This document shows positions 35,015 to 44,540 of a stretch of 64,000 nucleotides of DNA, piece by piece; within the stretch, counting starts at the first letter, position 1; every line of letters starts with the position of its first letter. The position numbers were made by a program, and so were the translations under genes. Source of the DNA: Bacillus sp. FJAT-27916 (GTDB lineage Bacteria > Bacillota > Bacilli > Bacillales > Pradoshiaceae); assembly GCF_001183965.1 (NCBI RefSeq), contig NZ_LFZV01000001.1, positions 229,925 to 293,924 of the forward strand. Direction: 5' to 3'. The notes under the pieces are model-generated. The model saw only the letters and a list, made by a program, of their open reading frames with translations. It was not told where the DNA came from and made no database searches.

Positions 35015-36169
35015 GTGAGGGTACCTAAAATAGACAGCAAAGCACTAGACCGTATTCTGGATAATATGATAGAGACGGTTAATTATAGCAAATCAGAAAT
35101 CTATGAGATTGGCGAACAGTGCCAGCATGATTATGATCAAATTATATCAGAGCTTGAGACAGTGAAGGCGATGGTGTCAAAGGTTATAACCGATGGTGAT
35201 GAACTCGAACGAAAGGCTCGCGAGTCAAGGAAGCGGCTGAGCTTTGTTTCTTCCCGATTTAAGGAGTTTACGGAGGAACAGGTCCGGAATGCCTATGAGA
35301 AGGCACATATGCTCCAGGTGGATTTGACGATGAATAGGGAGCTTGAGAAACAGCTGCGAAAGCGCCGCGATGATTTGGAGAGGCGTCTGACCGGATTACA
35401 GGAAACAATCGATCGGGCCGATAATCTCGTGTCACAGATTACGGTCGTGCTACAATACTTAAACAGTGATTTACGTGAAATGTCTGATGTATTGGATATG
35501 TTTAAACAAAAGCAGGACTTCGGATTCAAGATTATCGAAGCGCAGGAAGCGGAGAGGAAGAAGCTTTCGCGTGATATTCATGATGGACCTGCACAAATGC
35601 TCGCGAATGTCATGGTTCGTTCTGATTTAACTGAGCGAATATTCAGAGAAAGAGGACCAGAAGAAGCACTCCTTGAAATCCGCTCCTTGAAGCAGATGGT
35701 AAGAAGCGCTCTCTCAGAAGTGCGCCGCATTATTTATGATCTTCGCCCAATGGCACTAGATGATCTAGGGCTCATTCCGACATTGCGAAAATATTTGCAG
35801 ACAATCGGAGAGTATAATCCGCAGATTGAATTTAAGTTTCAGGTGTATGGGCAGGAGAAACGGCTTGAGCCAAATTATGAGGTGGCCTTGTTTCGATTGG
35901 CCCAGGAGGCTGTTCAAAATGCGATTAAGCATGCGGAAGCGTCCGTTATTATTGTGAAATTAGAGCTTTTGAATGATAAAGGAACACTGACCGTACGTGA
36001 CAACGGAAAAGGCTTTGTTCCGCAGAAGCATACAGAGGGTTCATTCGGCATTATGGGTATGAATGAGCGTGTCGACACACTTGAGGGAGAATTGACAATC
36101 CAGTCAAGTGTTGGCGGAGGAACATTGGTTTATATACAAATTCCGCTGAAGTCATCATCTAAAGTGTAA
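35015..36169 (+). CDS. degS: Sensor histidine kinase DegS
   Basis: DegS is the soluble cytoplasmic kinase that phosphorylates DegU, controlling exoenzymes, motility and competence. The long N-terminal region is coiled coil (about 30-165) and keeps the SRKRLSF context of the B. subtilis phosphorylatable Ser76. The HisKA_3 phosphoacceptor is His189 in SRDIHDGPAQMLAN. The ATPase domain shows NAIKHAEAS, DNGKGF and GSFGIMGMNERV. GTG 35015 is about nine bases from AGGAGG. No membrane segment is present, as expected. degU follows 111 bases later. Confidence 0.96.
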   Translation: MRVPKIDSKALDRILDNMIETVNYSKSEIYEIGEQCQHDYDQIISELETVKAMVSKVITDGDELERKARESRKRLSFVSSRFKEFTEEQVRNAYEKAHMLQVDLTMNRELEKQLRKRRDDLERRLTGLQETIDRADNLVSQITVVLQYLNSDLREMSDVLDMFKQKQDFGFKIIEAQEAERKKLSRDIHDGPAQMLANVMVRSDLTERIFRERGPEEALLEIRSLKQMVRSALSEVRRIIYDLRPMALDDLGLIPTLRKYLQTIGEYNPQIEFKFQVYGQEKRLEPNYEVALFRLAQEAVQNAIKHAEASVIIVKLELLNDKGTLTVRDNGKGFVPQKHTEGSFGIMGMNERVDTLEGELTIQSSVGGGTLVYIQIPLKSSSKV

Positions 36170-36280
36170 ATAAATGAGGAAAATAGTTATCTAGTTATAT
36201 TTTTGGCAAATGTTTGTAGTTTTAGGAAAATCAAGAATATAATAGTGATAGACAAATGTACGAGAAATGGAGGAGACATA

Positions 36281-36964
36281 ATGACAACAACAATCGCAAT
36301 CGTAGATGACCATCAGCTTTTTCGTGAAGGTGTAAAGCGTATTCTTGATTTTGAATCGTCTTTTAAAGTCGTAGCCGAAGGAGATGATGGACCAGATGCA
36401 CTCTCCATTGTAGATACATATCATCCAGATGTCGTCATCATGGACATCAATATGCCGACAATGAACGGGGTTGAAGCAACAGCACAGCTGCTTGAAAGAC
36501 ATCCTGATTCACGCGTAATCATCCTATCGATTCATGATGATGAGAACTATGTGACCCATGCGCTCAAAACGGGTGCCCTTGGATATTTACTTAAAGAGAT
36601 GGATGCGGATGCATTGATTGAAGCGGTTAAGGTGGTCGCATCGGGCGGCTCTTACTTGCATCCGAAGGTTACGCATAATCTTGTAAGAGATTACCGGAGA
36701 TTGGCGACAGATGAGGCAGCTGGCGGAGAGAATATCTTAAACTTGGAGATTCGTCGTCCATTGCACTTGCTGACGCGCCGTGAATGCGAAGTCCTGCAAT
36801 TACTTGCAGATGGAAAGAGCAACCGGGGAATTGGGGAGACGCTCTTCATTAGCGAGAAGACAGTTAAGAACCATGTCAGCAATATTCTACAAAAAATGAA
36901 TGTGAATGACCGTACTCAAGCCGTCGTCTATGCAATCAAAAATGGCTGGGTCGAGGTCCGATAA
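36281..36964 (+). CDS. degU: Two-component response regulator DegU
   Basis: DegU is the NarL/FixJ-type regulator paired with DegS. The receiver domain contains DD at residues 9-10 and the phosphoacceptor Asp55 in VVIMDINMP. The effector domain has [36 protein letters not shown], almost identical to B. subtilis DegU. ATG 36281 follows TGGAGGAG; upstream in-frame codons lack a site. The protein has 227 residues. A terminator follows, so degS-degU form a closed unit. Confidence 0.97.
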   Translation: MTTTIAIVDDHQLFREGVKRILDFESSFKVVAEGDDGPDALSIVDTYHPDVVIMDINMPTMNGVEATAQLLERHPDSRVIILSIHDDENYVTHALKTGALGYLLKEMDADALIEAVKVVASGGSYLHPKVTHNLVRDYRRLATDEAAGGENILNLEIRRPLHLLTRRECEVLQLLADGKSNRGIGETLFISEKTVKNHVSNILQKMNVNDRTQAVVYAIKNGWVEVR

Positions 36965-36968
36965 TATG

Positions 36969-36998
36969 AACGTCTGTCCTTTGGGCAGGCGTTTTTTT
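36969..36998 (+). terminator. Terminator of degSU
   Basis: AACGTCTGTCC and GGCAGGCGTT pair around TTTG, followed by T residues. Confidence 0.9.
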
Positions 36999-37055
36999 CT
37001 ATACAAATGAGTCGTTTTTTGGTACATTCCCTAATAAAGAATCGAAAAGGCGGGG

Positions 37056-37580
37056 ATGAAGATGGAACCAAAAAGATACATCAGGGATGCTCATATCGAG
37101 GACTTGCCAAGGATTGTCGAAATCTATAATTCGACAATTGCAGGCCGGATGGTAACAGCTGACCTTGAACCGGTTTCAGTAGAGAGCCGTACAGGCTGGT
37201 TTCATGATCATCAGCCAAATCAGCGTCCACTCTGGGTAATGACCGAGGATGAAGTCATCATTGGCTGGCTTAGCTTTCAGGATTTCTATGGACGGGCTGC
37301 CTATCAGGCAACGGCAGAGGTGAGTATTTATATGGACCCCGCCTACCGCAAGCGCGGAATCGGAGCGGCGTTTCTTGAGGAGGCAATCCGCCGGGCGCCG
37401 GATTATGGAATCCGCACACTGCTTGGGTTTATTTTTGGCCATAATGAGCCAAGTATTCGCCTTTTCAAACGGTACGGATTTGATACATGGGCCCATATGC
37501 CGCGTGTGGCTGAACTTGATGGGGTGGAGCGTGATTTGGTTATATTAGGGAAACGCTTGGGAGAGATACCTAAGAGTTAA
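37056..37580 (+). CDS. GNAT-family N-acetyltransferase (phosphinothricin acetyltransferase-like)
   Basis: The 174-residue protein has the GNAT fold motifs: YIRDAHIEDLPRIVEIYNSTI at the N-terminus, VSIYMDPAYRKRGIGAAFL (acetyl-CoA pyrophosphate loop RKRGIG) and GFIFGHNEPSIRLFKRYGF. Wording resembles the PAT/MddA group, which acetylates phosphinothricin or methionine sulfoximine-type amino acids, but the substrate cannot be fixed. ATG 37056 is very close to AAAGGCGGGG; ATG 37062 has better spacing. It stands alone between degU and degV and is not part of the B. subtilis order I remember. Confidence 0.85.
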   Translation: MKMEPKRYIRDAHIEDLPRIVEIYNSTIAGRMVTADLEPVSVESRTGWFHDHQPNQRPLWVMTEDEVIIGWLSFQDFYGRAAYQATAEVSIYMDPAYRKRGIGAAFLEEAIRRAPDYGIRTLLGFIFGHNEPSIRLFKRYGFDTWAHMPRVAELDGVERDLVILGKRLGEIPKS

Positions 37581-37683
37581 ATTTTTGTCATTTTGAACAA
37601 TCTAATGCAAATGGAGTGATTATCATATAAAATGGAGAATATAAATAAGGTAAATACCAAAAATAAGGAAGGTTTACTATAAT

Positions 37684-38526
37684 ATGAGGACTGCAGTAGT
37701 AACGGATAGTACAGCGTATATTCCAGAAGACTTACGTGATCGCTTTGATATACATATCGTACCTCTAAATGTTGTGTTCGGTGAAGAAGCCTATCGAGAA
37801 GAGATCGAGCTGACGGCTTCTGACTTTTATGAAATGGTTCGCCGCTACGGCCAACTTCCCACTACCTCCCAACCCCCAATCGGTCAATTCGTTGAGTTGT
37901 TTGAGCAACTTTCCAAAGATTACGATGCCGTAATCAGCATCCATTTATCAAGCGGAATCAGCGGCACTTACCAAGGGGCTATCACGGCCGGTAATATGGT
38001 GGATGGAATTGAGGTACATGCCTTTGATTCTGAAATCAGCTGTATGGTACAAGGCTTCTATGTTATTGAGGCAGCCAAGATGGCGCAGGAAGGGAAAGAC
38101 CCTAAGGAGATCATGGCACGTCTTGAAGAGCTTCGTTCGGAATCGGATGCCTACTTCATCGTCGATGATTTGCAGAATTTGCAGCGCGGCGGCCGTCTGA
38201 ACGGGGCATCTGCTTTGATTGGCAGCCTCTTGCAGGTGAAACCGATTCTTCACTTTGAGGAGAAGGTAATCGTGCCATATGAGAAGATTCGCACGAAGAA
38301 GAAAGCCTTGAAGCGCGTTATTGAAATTTTTGACCAAGATTATCAAAAAGGCATACCTCTCCAAGCAGCTATCATTCATGGCAATTCGGAGCAGGAAGCG
38401 ATTGAATTGAAGCAAGAGCTAGAGCAATTATATCCTAATGCTGAATTTGTCATCAGTTATTTCGGTGCGGTGATTGGCACCCATTTAGGTGAAGGGGCCA
38501 TGGGACTCGGCTGGACAATTCGCTAA
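37684..38526 (+). CDS. DegV-family fatty-acid-binding protein
   Basis: Family members bind fatty acids and, as FakB proteins, present them to the kinase FakA. The 280-residue protein has TDSTAYIPEDL, TSQPPIGQF, SIHLSSGISGTYQGA, DSEISCMVQGF and the C-terminal GAVIGTHLGEGAMG, the classic DegV pattern. AAGGAAGG precedes the ATG. Its location between degU and comFA is that of B. subtilis yviA. A terminator separates it from comFA. Confidence 0.93.
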   Translation: MRTAVVTDSTAYIPEDLRDRFDIHIVPLNVVFGEEAYREEIELTASDFYEMVRRYGQLPTTSQPPIGQFVELFEQLSKDYDAVISIHLSSGISGTYQGAITAGNMVDGIEVHAFDSEISCMVQGFYVIEAAKMAQEGKDPKEIMARLEELRSESDAYFIVDDLQNLQRGGRLNGASALIGSLLQVKPILHFEEKVIVPYEKIRTKKKALKRVIEIFDQDYQKGIPLQAAIIHGNSEQEAIELKQELEQLYPNAEFVISYFGAVIGTHLGEGAMGLGWTIR

Positions 38527-38545
38527 TCAAACAGATAACACCAAG

Positions 38546-38580
38546 GGACCGGCTGATCCGATTATGCAGCCGGTCTTTTT
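38546..38580 (+). terminator. Terminator of the DegV-family gene
   Basis: GACCGGCTG and CAGCCGGTC form a stem with an 11-base loop followed by five T residues. Confidence 0.9.
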
Positions 38581-38608
38581 ATTCTAACGAAAAAGGAGGC
38601 CAAATCAA

Positions 38609-39961
38609 TTGGTCCAATCCCCCTTACAATCCCTCCTCTCCGGAAGAGAGCTTCTCCTTCAAGAAATCCCCTCTGAGTATCACGATTCACTCTATGAAGC
38701 AGCTATTTATACGACAAAAGGTATTGAGAACGGTCAATGCCGGCGCTGCGGCAATGATGATGAGCGGCTGCTTGCGCGTTTTCCCCATCAGGTGTGTGGA
38801 ACCGAGTGTCTGTATTGCCGGAAATGTATCATGATGGGACGAGTCTCTGCCTGCAGCCTGCTCTATGGATGGGGCGGCAAGCCGATTGAATGGAATGCTG
38901 CATCGGCAAAGCTGAAATGGAATGGCACACTATCTTCGTCACAAGCTGAGGCATCAAAGGCGATCGTTCAGGCTGTTCAAAATAGGTCTGAGCTGCTTGT
39001 CTGGGCAGTCTGCGGTGCCGGCAAGACGGAGATGGTCTTCGCCGGGATAGAAGAAGCGCTTAAAGACGGGAAGCGGGTGTGTATTGCAGCACCCCGCACT
39101 GATGTCATTCTAGAGCTTGAACCGCGGCTGAAGGCGGTATTCCCCAATATGTCTGTCATCGCCCTCCATGGCCAAAGCACGGAAAAGCATGCCTTTGCCC
39201 CATTGGTTCTCTCCACTGTCCACCAGCTCCTCCGCTATCAGGATGCCTTTGATGTCATGATTATTGATGAGGTCGATGCCTTTCCATTCTCCTTCGACCG
39301 CAGTCTGCAATTTGCCGCTGAAAAGGCGGGGAAAAGAAATAGTACCCGCATCTATTTAACCGCCACCCCATCCTTGGTCTTCCAGCAATCATATAAGAAG
39401 GGGATGCTGCCAGGAGTCGTCCTGCCTGCGCGTTTCCACCGGAAACCGATCCCCGTGCCAGAGCTTCGTTGGGGTGGTAATTGGCAAAGAAGCCTCCGCA
39501 AAGGACGGATTCCAGCCCCCTTATCCAGCTGGCTGACTGCCATTATCCAAAAGGATGAACCATTTCTGATTTTCTTTCCTCATATTGCCCTCATGGAACA
39601 AGCCCTTCCCTTAATCAAACGGATGATTCCCTCGATTGATTCTGTCCATGCCGAAGACCCGGAACGCCGCGAGAAGGTGTTAAAGCTCCGAAGCGGAGAG
39701 CTTCAGGGTTTATTGACGACAACGATTCTAGAGCGAGGCGTCACCATTCCGCGACTGAATGTCGCTGTAATAGGTGCGGAGAATGAGATTTTCACAGAGG
39801 CGGCTCTTGTTCAAATAGCCGGCAGGGTCGGACGTTCACGCGAGTATCCAAGAGGTGAGGTCGTCTTCTATCATTATGGGAAAACAGAGGAGATGCTTGC
39901 TTCCATTCAGCAGATCATTCGCATGAATGAGGAAGCGGGAAGAAGGGGGCTGCTTGATTGA
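38609..39961 (+). CDS. comFA: Late competence DNA helicase ComFA
   Basis: ComFA is a DEAD-box-like ATPase on the inner membrane face that drives uptake of transforming DNA. A four-cysteine zinc finger region is visible (Cys44, Cys47, Cys63, Cys67, Cys70, Cys73 give the candidates). Walker A is CGAGKT at 135-140, Walker B DEVD at 220-223, then YLTATPS and IAGRVGRS. TTG 38609 is nine bases from AAAAGGAGG, the only good site. The next gene overlaps its stop codon. The organism therefore has at least part of a competence system. Confidence 0.95.
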   Translation: MVQSPLQSLLSGRELLLQEIPSEYHDSLYEAAIYTTKGIENGQCRRCGNDDERLLARFPHQVCGTECLYCRKCIMMGRVSACSLLYGWGGKPIEWNAASAKLKWNGTLSSSQAEASKAIVQAVQNRSELLVWAVCGAGKTEMVFAGIEEALKDGKRVCIAAPRTDVILELEPRLKAVFPNMSVIALHGQSTEKHAFAPLVLSTVHQLLRYQDAFDVMIIDEVDAFPFSFDRSLQFAAEKAGKRNSTRIYLTATPSLVFQQSYKKGMLPGVVLPARFHRKPIPVPELRWGGNWQRSLRKGRIPAPLSSWLTAIIQKDEPFLIFFPHIALMEQALPLIKRMIPSIDSVHAEDPERREKVLKLRSGELQGLLTTTILERGVTIPRLNVAVIGAENEIFTEAALVQIAGRVGRSREYPRGEVVFYHYGKTEEMLASIQQIIRMNEEAGRRGLLD

Positions 39962-40650
39962 TGTTCTTTCAAAAAGAGCTTTGTTTATACTGCCACACCC
40001 CATTTGAGGAGCAAATAGGCTGGTCAGGGCTGCTGTTTCTGACTGAGGTCGATTTGCTTTGTGAGAGCTGTAAAGTCCAGCTGGAGCCGCTGAAAGGACC
40101 ACGCTGTACCGTATGCAGCCGGCCCATGGCAGAGAAAGGAAAGTGTGACGATTGTATTCGGTGGGAGGCGATTCCGGGAATCGGAGTAGCTCTTGAGGCG
40201 AATGTTTCGCTCTATCAATACAATGCCTTCATGAAGGAGTATATCGCACGGTTCAAATATCGGGGGGATTATGAACTGGCCTGTCTATTTGCACGTCAGC
40301 TGAAGAAGACCATTCCGAAAGCTGATTTGATGATTCCTGTTCCGTTAAGCACAGAAAGGTTGGCCGAGCGCGGATTCAATCAGGCAAGGGCTCTTGGAGA
40401 ATGTGCCGGCTTTATGCTGGTGGAGGGGCTGGTCAGATTACACAGTGAAAAGCAGGCAAAGAAAACGCGGAGGGAGCGGATGGAGAGACAACAGGTCTTT
40501 GCCCTCCATCCAGATGCTCCTGATTATGAGGGGAAGACGGTTCTCCTGCTTGATGATATTTATACGACCGGCACGACCGTGCGGCAGGCTGCGCTTATCT
40601 TAAAAGAAGCTGGAGCCGTCAATGTGAAATCAATAACCATCGCACGTTAG
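39961..40650 (+). CDS. comFC: ComFC phosphoribosyltransferase-like competence protein
   Basis: ComFC works with ComFA in DNA uptake. The N-terminal 65 residues hold four CxxC pairs (Cys8/11, 34/37, 49/52, 62/65), which bind zinc. The C-terminal part is a type I phosphoribosyltransferase fold with VLLLDDIYTTGTT at about 199-211. Its ATG overlaps the comFA TGA by one base, so translation is coupled. In B. subtilis comFB lies between comFA and comFC; here it is absent. Confidence 0.95.
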   Translation: MFFQKELCLYCHTPFEEQIGWSGLLFLTEVDLLCESCKVQLEPLKGPRCTVCSRPMAEKGKCDDCIRWEAIPGIGVALEANVSLYQYNAFMKEYIARFKYRGDYELACLFARQLKKTIPKADLMIPVPLSTERLAERGFNQARALGECAGFMLVEGLVRLHSEKQAKKTRRERMERQQVFALHPDAPDYEGKTVLLLDDIYTTGTTVRQAALILKEAGAVNVKSITIAR

Positions 40651-40713
40651 CTTCAATTTTTCTCCCCAAATCCGATATTAGGGAATAGAAACGAGCGGAG
40701 GGGAGAGAGGAAG

Positions 40714-41085
40714 ATGGCAGAGCTTGCGAATTGTCCGGTATGCCAGAACTTATTTTTGAAAAATCATTTGAGTAATAGTTGCGAAAGCTGTTACAAGAAG
40801 GAAGAACAGCGCTTTCAGCAGGTACAGCAATTCTTGAAGAAACGGGAGAACGAGCTGGCGACGAATGAGGATGTTGCGGCGGAAACCGGTGTGGAGCTGA
40901 AAGAGCTCCATCAATTCATGAAAAATGGACGTCTGCGGATTATGGCTTACCCGAACCTCGGCTATCCATGTGAACGATGTGAGGAGCTTATCCGGAAAGA
41001 CCGCTTATGCACGGGCTGCATAGGTGAGCTTGAGGCAGATTTGAAGCTGCATGAATGGGACCAAAGGCTCTTGAAAGAGCGCTGA
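40714..41085 (+). CDS. yvyF: Flagellar operon protein YvyF
   Basis: The 123-residue protein matches the TIGR03826-type YvyF family: N-terminal ELANCPVC and CESC zinc-ribbon cysteines, a middle helix-turn-helix-like part (ATNEDVAAETGVELKEL), PNLGYPCERC and CTGC. The role is unknown, though the gene always lies upstream of flgM in bacilli. GGAGGGGAGAGAGG precedes the ATG. The sigma-D promoter for flgM starts soon after its stop. Confidence 0.9.
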   Translation: MAELANCPVCQNLFLKNHLSNSCESCYKKEEQRFQQVQQFLKKRENELATNEDVAAETGVELKELHQFMKNGRLRIMAYPNLGYPCERCEELIRKDRLCTGCIGELEADLKLHEWDQRLLKER

Positions 41086-41140
41086 TTTTCCTTGGTTGGC
41101 AATGGTTTTTCCCTATGCGATAATTTATCAGGCAGAAGGT

Positions 41141-41166
41141 GAAAAAAAGTTTTGCTTTGCCGATAA
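41141..41166 (+). promoter_or_regulatory. Sigma-D promoter of flgM
   Basis: GAAA at 41141-41144, 14-base spacer and GCCGATAA at 41159-41166. This matches TAAA-N15-GCCGATAT at all but two positions, with a spacer one base short. It sits where flgM of B. subtilis has its sigma-D promoter. Confidence 0.7.
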
Positions 41167-41233
41167 TAAACAGGAGTTGGCAAACGAATCTATCATTAGA
41201 CCCCAAAATGATAGGGAAGTGAGGGAAACAATG

Positions 41234-41494
41234 ATGAAGATTAATCAAATTAGCCACTATGGAATTCAGGCGTACCAAAAAAGCGTCAACAGAGCAGGAA
41301 CAGATATGAAAACGGCACAAACGGATAAGGTGGAAATCTCCAAGCAGGCGATGGAGCTGCAAAACAGCCCCACTGTCGCGAGTGACCGCCAAGCGAAAAT
41401 AGATGAGATTAAGAATCAGATTGACAATGGAACCTACCGTGTGAATACGAAGGCAACAGCAGAAGGCCTGCTGAACTTTTATACAGGAAAATAA
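41234..41494 (+). CDS. flgM: Anti-sigma-D factor FlgM
   Basis: FlgM holds sigma-D inactive until the hook-basal body is complete. The true protein begins MKINQISHYGIQAYQKS at ATG 41234 (86 residues); the frame is open 135 bases upstream, but this region contains the sigma-D promoter and lacks a ribosome site. The conserved DKVEISKQAMEL and RQAKIDEIKNQIDNGTY blocks, which bind sigma, are clear. A hairpin with T tract lies between it and flgN, so transcript levels may drop after flgM. Confidence 0.95.
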   Translation: MKINQISHYGIQAYQKSVNRAGTDMKTAQTDKVEISKQAMELQNSPTVASDRQAKIDEIKNQIDNGTYRVNTKATAEGLLNFYTGK

Positions 41495-41506
41495 GCAAGA
41501 GGGGAT

Positions 41507-41540
41507 CGCCAGTATGAGGCTGATACTGGCTTTTCTTTTT
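41507..41540 (+). terminator. Terminator-like hairpin between flgM and flgN
   Basis: GCCAGTAT and ATACTGGC pair around a short loop, followed by TTTTCTTTTT. It is inside an operon that must continue, so it probably attenuates rather than stops transcription. Confidence 0.75.
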
Positions 41541-41584
41541 ACCCCTCATCCCTGCTGAAGACTGGAAATGAGGAGAAGAAAGAG

Positions 41585-42061
41585 ATGACGGTGCAGCAGA
41601 TTATCGACAAATTGGATGAATTGACAAGGGTGCATATGGATTTGCTCAAGCTGTCAAAGGAGCAAACAGAGGTGGTTAAGCAATCGGACATAAAATCTTT
41701 CGCTGCCATCATTGCAAAGGAAAGAAAGCTCATTCAGCTGGTAGAGAGAATTGAGGCGAAGCGGGCTGAACTGGTTCGAGCGTACCTTGGCGGAAAGGAA
41801 GGGACGCTGGCCGATTGTCTGAAGAAGGCAACCATACAAGAAGCTGAGCTTCTAGCTGAAGGAGGAAGCCATTTGATGGAGATTGTCGCAGAGCTGAAGG
41901 CACAAAATGAGCTGAATCGCCAGCTGGTCCAGCAATCGCTACAATTCGTGAACATGAACATGGATCTCTTCTTGCCGGAAGAGGATACCTATACATATGA
42001 ACGGCCGGAGCAGACTCGGGAGTCGAGAGCGGGCCGGTCACTATTTGATTCAAGAGCATGA
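41585..42061 (+). CDS. flgN: Flagellar chaperone FlgN
   Basis: FlgN escorts the hook-associated proteins FlgK and FlgL to the export gate. The 158-residue protein is helical with no enzyme motif, and begins VQQIIDKLDELTRVHMDLLKLSKEQTEV, matching the B. subtilis FlgN (YvyG) family. It lies directly before flgK. AGGAG lies nine bases from the ATG. Assignment rests on position, size and helical character. Confidence 0.88.
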   Translation: MTVQQIIDKLDELTRVHMDLLKLSKEQTEVVKQSDIKSFAAIIAKERKLIQLVERIEAKRAELVRAYLGGKEGTLADCLKKATIQEAELLAEGGSHLMEIVAELKAQNELNRQLVQQSLQFVNMNMDLFLPEEDTYTYERPEQTRESRAGRSLFDSRA

Positions 42062-42083
42062 GTAAAGAAATGAGGGAGCCATT

Positions 42084-43646
42084 ATGACATCTACATTCCA
42101 TGGGCTGGAAACGGCCAAGCGCGGTCTTGTCGCCCAGCAAACGGCTTTGTCTGTTGTCGGACATAATATTGCGAATGCGAATACGCTCGGCTACAGCCGT
42201 CAGCGTGTGAATCAGGCTGCAGATACCGCCTATCCAAGCCCCGGATTGAACCACGGGCAAATGCCCGGTCAACTCGGGAGCGGCGTAAAGGCAGAGTCCA
42301 TTCAGCGTATTCGCGAGAACTACTTAGATGTGCAGTACCGCAATGAAAGCTCCAAGCTTGGCTATTATGGCACAGCGTCTGATGTGATGGGAAAGCTTGA
42401 GGATGTCATGAATGAGCTGGATGATACAGGCCTCGCCAATTCCATTGATACCTTCTGGCAATCGTTGCAGGACCTTGCCGTGAATTCTGTTGACTCAGGC
42501 GCGAAGACGGTCGTGCGCGAGCGTGGGGTAGCCTTGGCAGGAACCTTCCAATACTTGAGCGAATCTTTGCAGAGGGTGCGGAGCGATTTGGAGAATGAGC
42601 TGCAGGTGACAGTGAGAGATGTGAATAGCCTTCTTGAAGGGATTGACAATCTCAATCAGCAAATCGCCGTCGTTGAGCCGAATGGCTATTTACCGAATGA
42701 TCTATATGATGCCCGCGATAACCTCATTGATGAACTGTCAGAGATTTTCTCGATCAAGGTGGAATATGTCAGCAATGGCGGTCTATCCAGTGCCCAGGCT
42801 GCAGGGACAGCTGTTATCCATTTCCTGAACGGAACGGACCAGACAGTCACACTTGTTGACAAGGATGGTTTCAATACCATCTCCCTCACGCAAAACGGAG
42901 AGGACTCAGCTGTTGATACGGTAACAATCGGCGATACAAAGCTTGCGGCAAGTGATTTTGCCTCAAAGGGCAAGCTCCTCGCCATGATGGAGGGCTATGG
43001 CTTTGTCGATACGGCTGGCAATGTGAAGGGCGAAGTGACGGATATGCTCCAGGAGCTCGACCATATGGCCTTTATCTTTGCGACCGAATTCAATAAAGTA
43101 CATAAAGCGGGCTTAAGTGTGAATGAACTCGCCCACGGGGATACGGAAACCATTTTCTTCGCCGATGAGGATGGAAGCTCAGAGCCTGGAGCCATCAAAG
43201 GCTTCGCAGGACGTATCCAGCTTGCTGACCCGATTATGGAGAGCATAGATAATATTGCGACGGCGACAACAGAGAACCCAATCAATGGGGACGCAGCGAA
43301 TGTCCTCCGTCTTGCTAATGTCATATATGCCGAATTCAATTATAAGGATGCGGGCGAGAATAACGCACAGGCAGCGGAGAAGTCCAGCCTGACCGGTTAT
43401 TTGCAAAAGGTCATCGGTGAGATGGGGGTTAAGGCTCAAGCATCGGATCGTCTCTCCGGCAATAGCGAAATCTTGCTGCAATCGGTCAGCGACAAGCGCT
43501 CATCCGTGAGCGGGGTATCGCTTGATGAGGAGATGACGAATCTCATCCAATTCCAGCAGGCGTATAACGCCTCTGCACGGATGATCACGCTCCTTGACGA
43601 ATGTTTAGATCGAATCATTAATGGCCTAGGAATAGGCGGCAGGTAG
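42084..43646 (+). CDS. flgK: Flagellar hook-associated protein FlgK (HAP1)
   Basis: FlgK forms the first junction ring between hook and filament. N-terminal D0 has STFHGLETAKRGLVAQQTALSVVGHNIANANTLGYSRQRV in successive blocks, the rod/hook family signature; the C-terminus has FQQAYNASARMITLLDECLDRIINGLG. The length of 520 residues is usual for Bacillus. GAGGGAG precedes the ATG, 22 bases after flgN. flgL follows 11 bases later. Confidence 0.97.
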   Translation: MTSTFHGLETAKRGLVAQQTALSVVGHNIANANTLGYSRQRVNQAADTAYPSPGLNHGQMPGQLGSGVKAESIQRIRENYLDVQYRNESSKLGYYGTASDVMGKLEDVMNELDDTGLANSIDTFWQSLQDLAVNSVDSGAKTVVRERGVALAGTFQYLSESLQRVRSDLENELQVTVRDVNSLLEGIDNLNQQIAVVEPNGYLPNDLYDARDNLIDELSEIFSIKVEYVSNGGLSSAQAAGTAVIHFLNGTDQTVTLVDKDGFNTISLTQNGEDSAVDTVTIGDTKLAASDFASKGKLLAMMEGYGFVDTAGNVKGEVTDMLQELDHMAFIFATEFNKVHKAGLSVNELAHGDTETIFFADEDGSSEPGAIKGFAGRIQLADPIMESIDNIATATTENPINGDAANVLRLANVIYAEFNYKDAGENNAQAAEKSSLTGYLQKVIGEMGVKAQASDRLSGNSEILLQSVSDKRSSVSGVSLDEEMTNLIQFQQAYNASARMITLLDECLDRIINGLGIGGR

Positions 43647-43657
43647 GTGGATAGAAG

Positions 43658-44536
43658 ATGAGAGTCACACAAAGCATGATTGCGTCCAATTCATTACGCA
43701 ACATTCATACTAGTTACGGGAAAATGGCGACCATGCTCGAACAAATGTCGAGCGGCAAAAAAATCGCCAAACCATCCGATGACCCAGTCATCGCCCAAAA
43801 AGGTATGTACTATCGCTCCAACCTGAATGAAGTGACACAGTATAAACGAAACCTTTCTGAAGTGTACTTATGGATGGATAATGCAGAGGCGGGGATGGAG
43901 CAGGCAAACAGCAATCTCCAGCGTATCCGCGAGCTTGTCGTACAGGCAGCAAATGATACGAACACTGATGTGGACCGTGAGGCGATTGCAAAGGAAATCA
44001 ACCAGTTGAAGGCTGATTTAGTCTCAGTCGCGAATACTCAAGTAGCAGGGCGATATATTTTTAACGGAACAAATGTAACAGAAGCACCTGTCGCAATGGA
44101 TGATGCGGGCCATGTAACGGTGAACGCAGCTGATTCTGCGTATTTGGTGGAAGTATCACGAGGCTCACAGCTGAAGGCAAATGCCAATTTGAATGAGCTT
44201 CTTGGCCAGGGCATGTTCGATACAATCAGTCAAATCTCTGCGGAAATGACAGCCGATGACCCGGATCTTGATTCCTTGCTGGCGGATTTAGACGGACATA
44301 TCTCCAGCTTTTCGGCGGAACGCTCAGACCTAGGTGCCCGATATAACCGACTCGAGCTTCTGCAATCAAGAATCAATTATCAAGAGGAGCTGGCCACAAA
44401 GGCGATGAGTGATAACGAGGATATTGATTTGGAGAAAATCATCACTGACTACACCAACCAAAAGGCCGTTCATGAAGCAGCCTTAACGGTCGGGGCGAAT
44501 CTGATTCAGCGCTCACTCGTCGATTTCTTAAGATGA
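43658..44536 (+). CDS. flgL: Flagellar hook-associated protein FlgL (HAP3)
   Basis: FlgL is the second junction protein, structurally a flagellin. The N-terminus MRVTQSMIASNSLRNIHTSYGKM and LSSGKKI-like MSSGKKIAKPSDDPVIA block, RYIFNGT, and a C-terminal flagellin-like helix (LGARYNRLELLQSRINYQEELATKAMSDNEDIDLEKIITDY in parts) identify it. GGTGGATAGAAG precedes the ATG. A strong terminator closes the flgM-flgL unit. Confidence 0.96.
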   Translation: MRVTQSMIASNSLRNIHTSYGKMATMLEQMSSGKKIAKPSDDPVIAQKGMYYRSNLNEVTQYKRNLSEVYLWMDNAEAGMEQANSNLQRIRELVVQAANDTNTDVDREAIAKEINQLKADLVSVANTQVAGRYIFNGTNVTEAPVAMDDAGHVTVNAADSAYLVEVSRGSQLKANANLNELLGQGMFDTISQISAEMTADDPDLDSLLADLDGHISSFSAERSDLGARYNRLELLQSRINYQEELATKAMSDNEDIDLEKIITDYTNQKAVHEAALTVGANLIQRSLVDFLR

Positions 44537-44540
44537 TAAA

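Noticed and set aside
41730..42272. 180-residue antisense frame across flgN and flgK
   Set aside because: Both sense genes are clear flagellar genes; the antisense frame has no family motif and no start signals.
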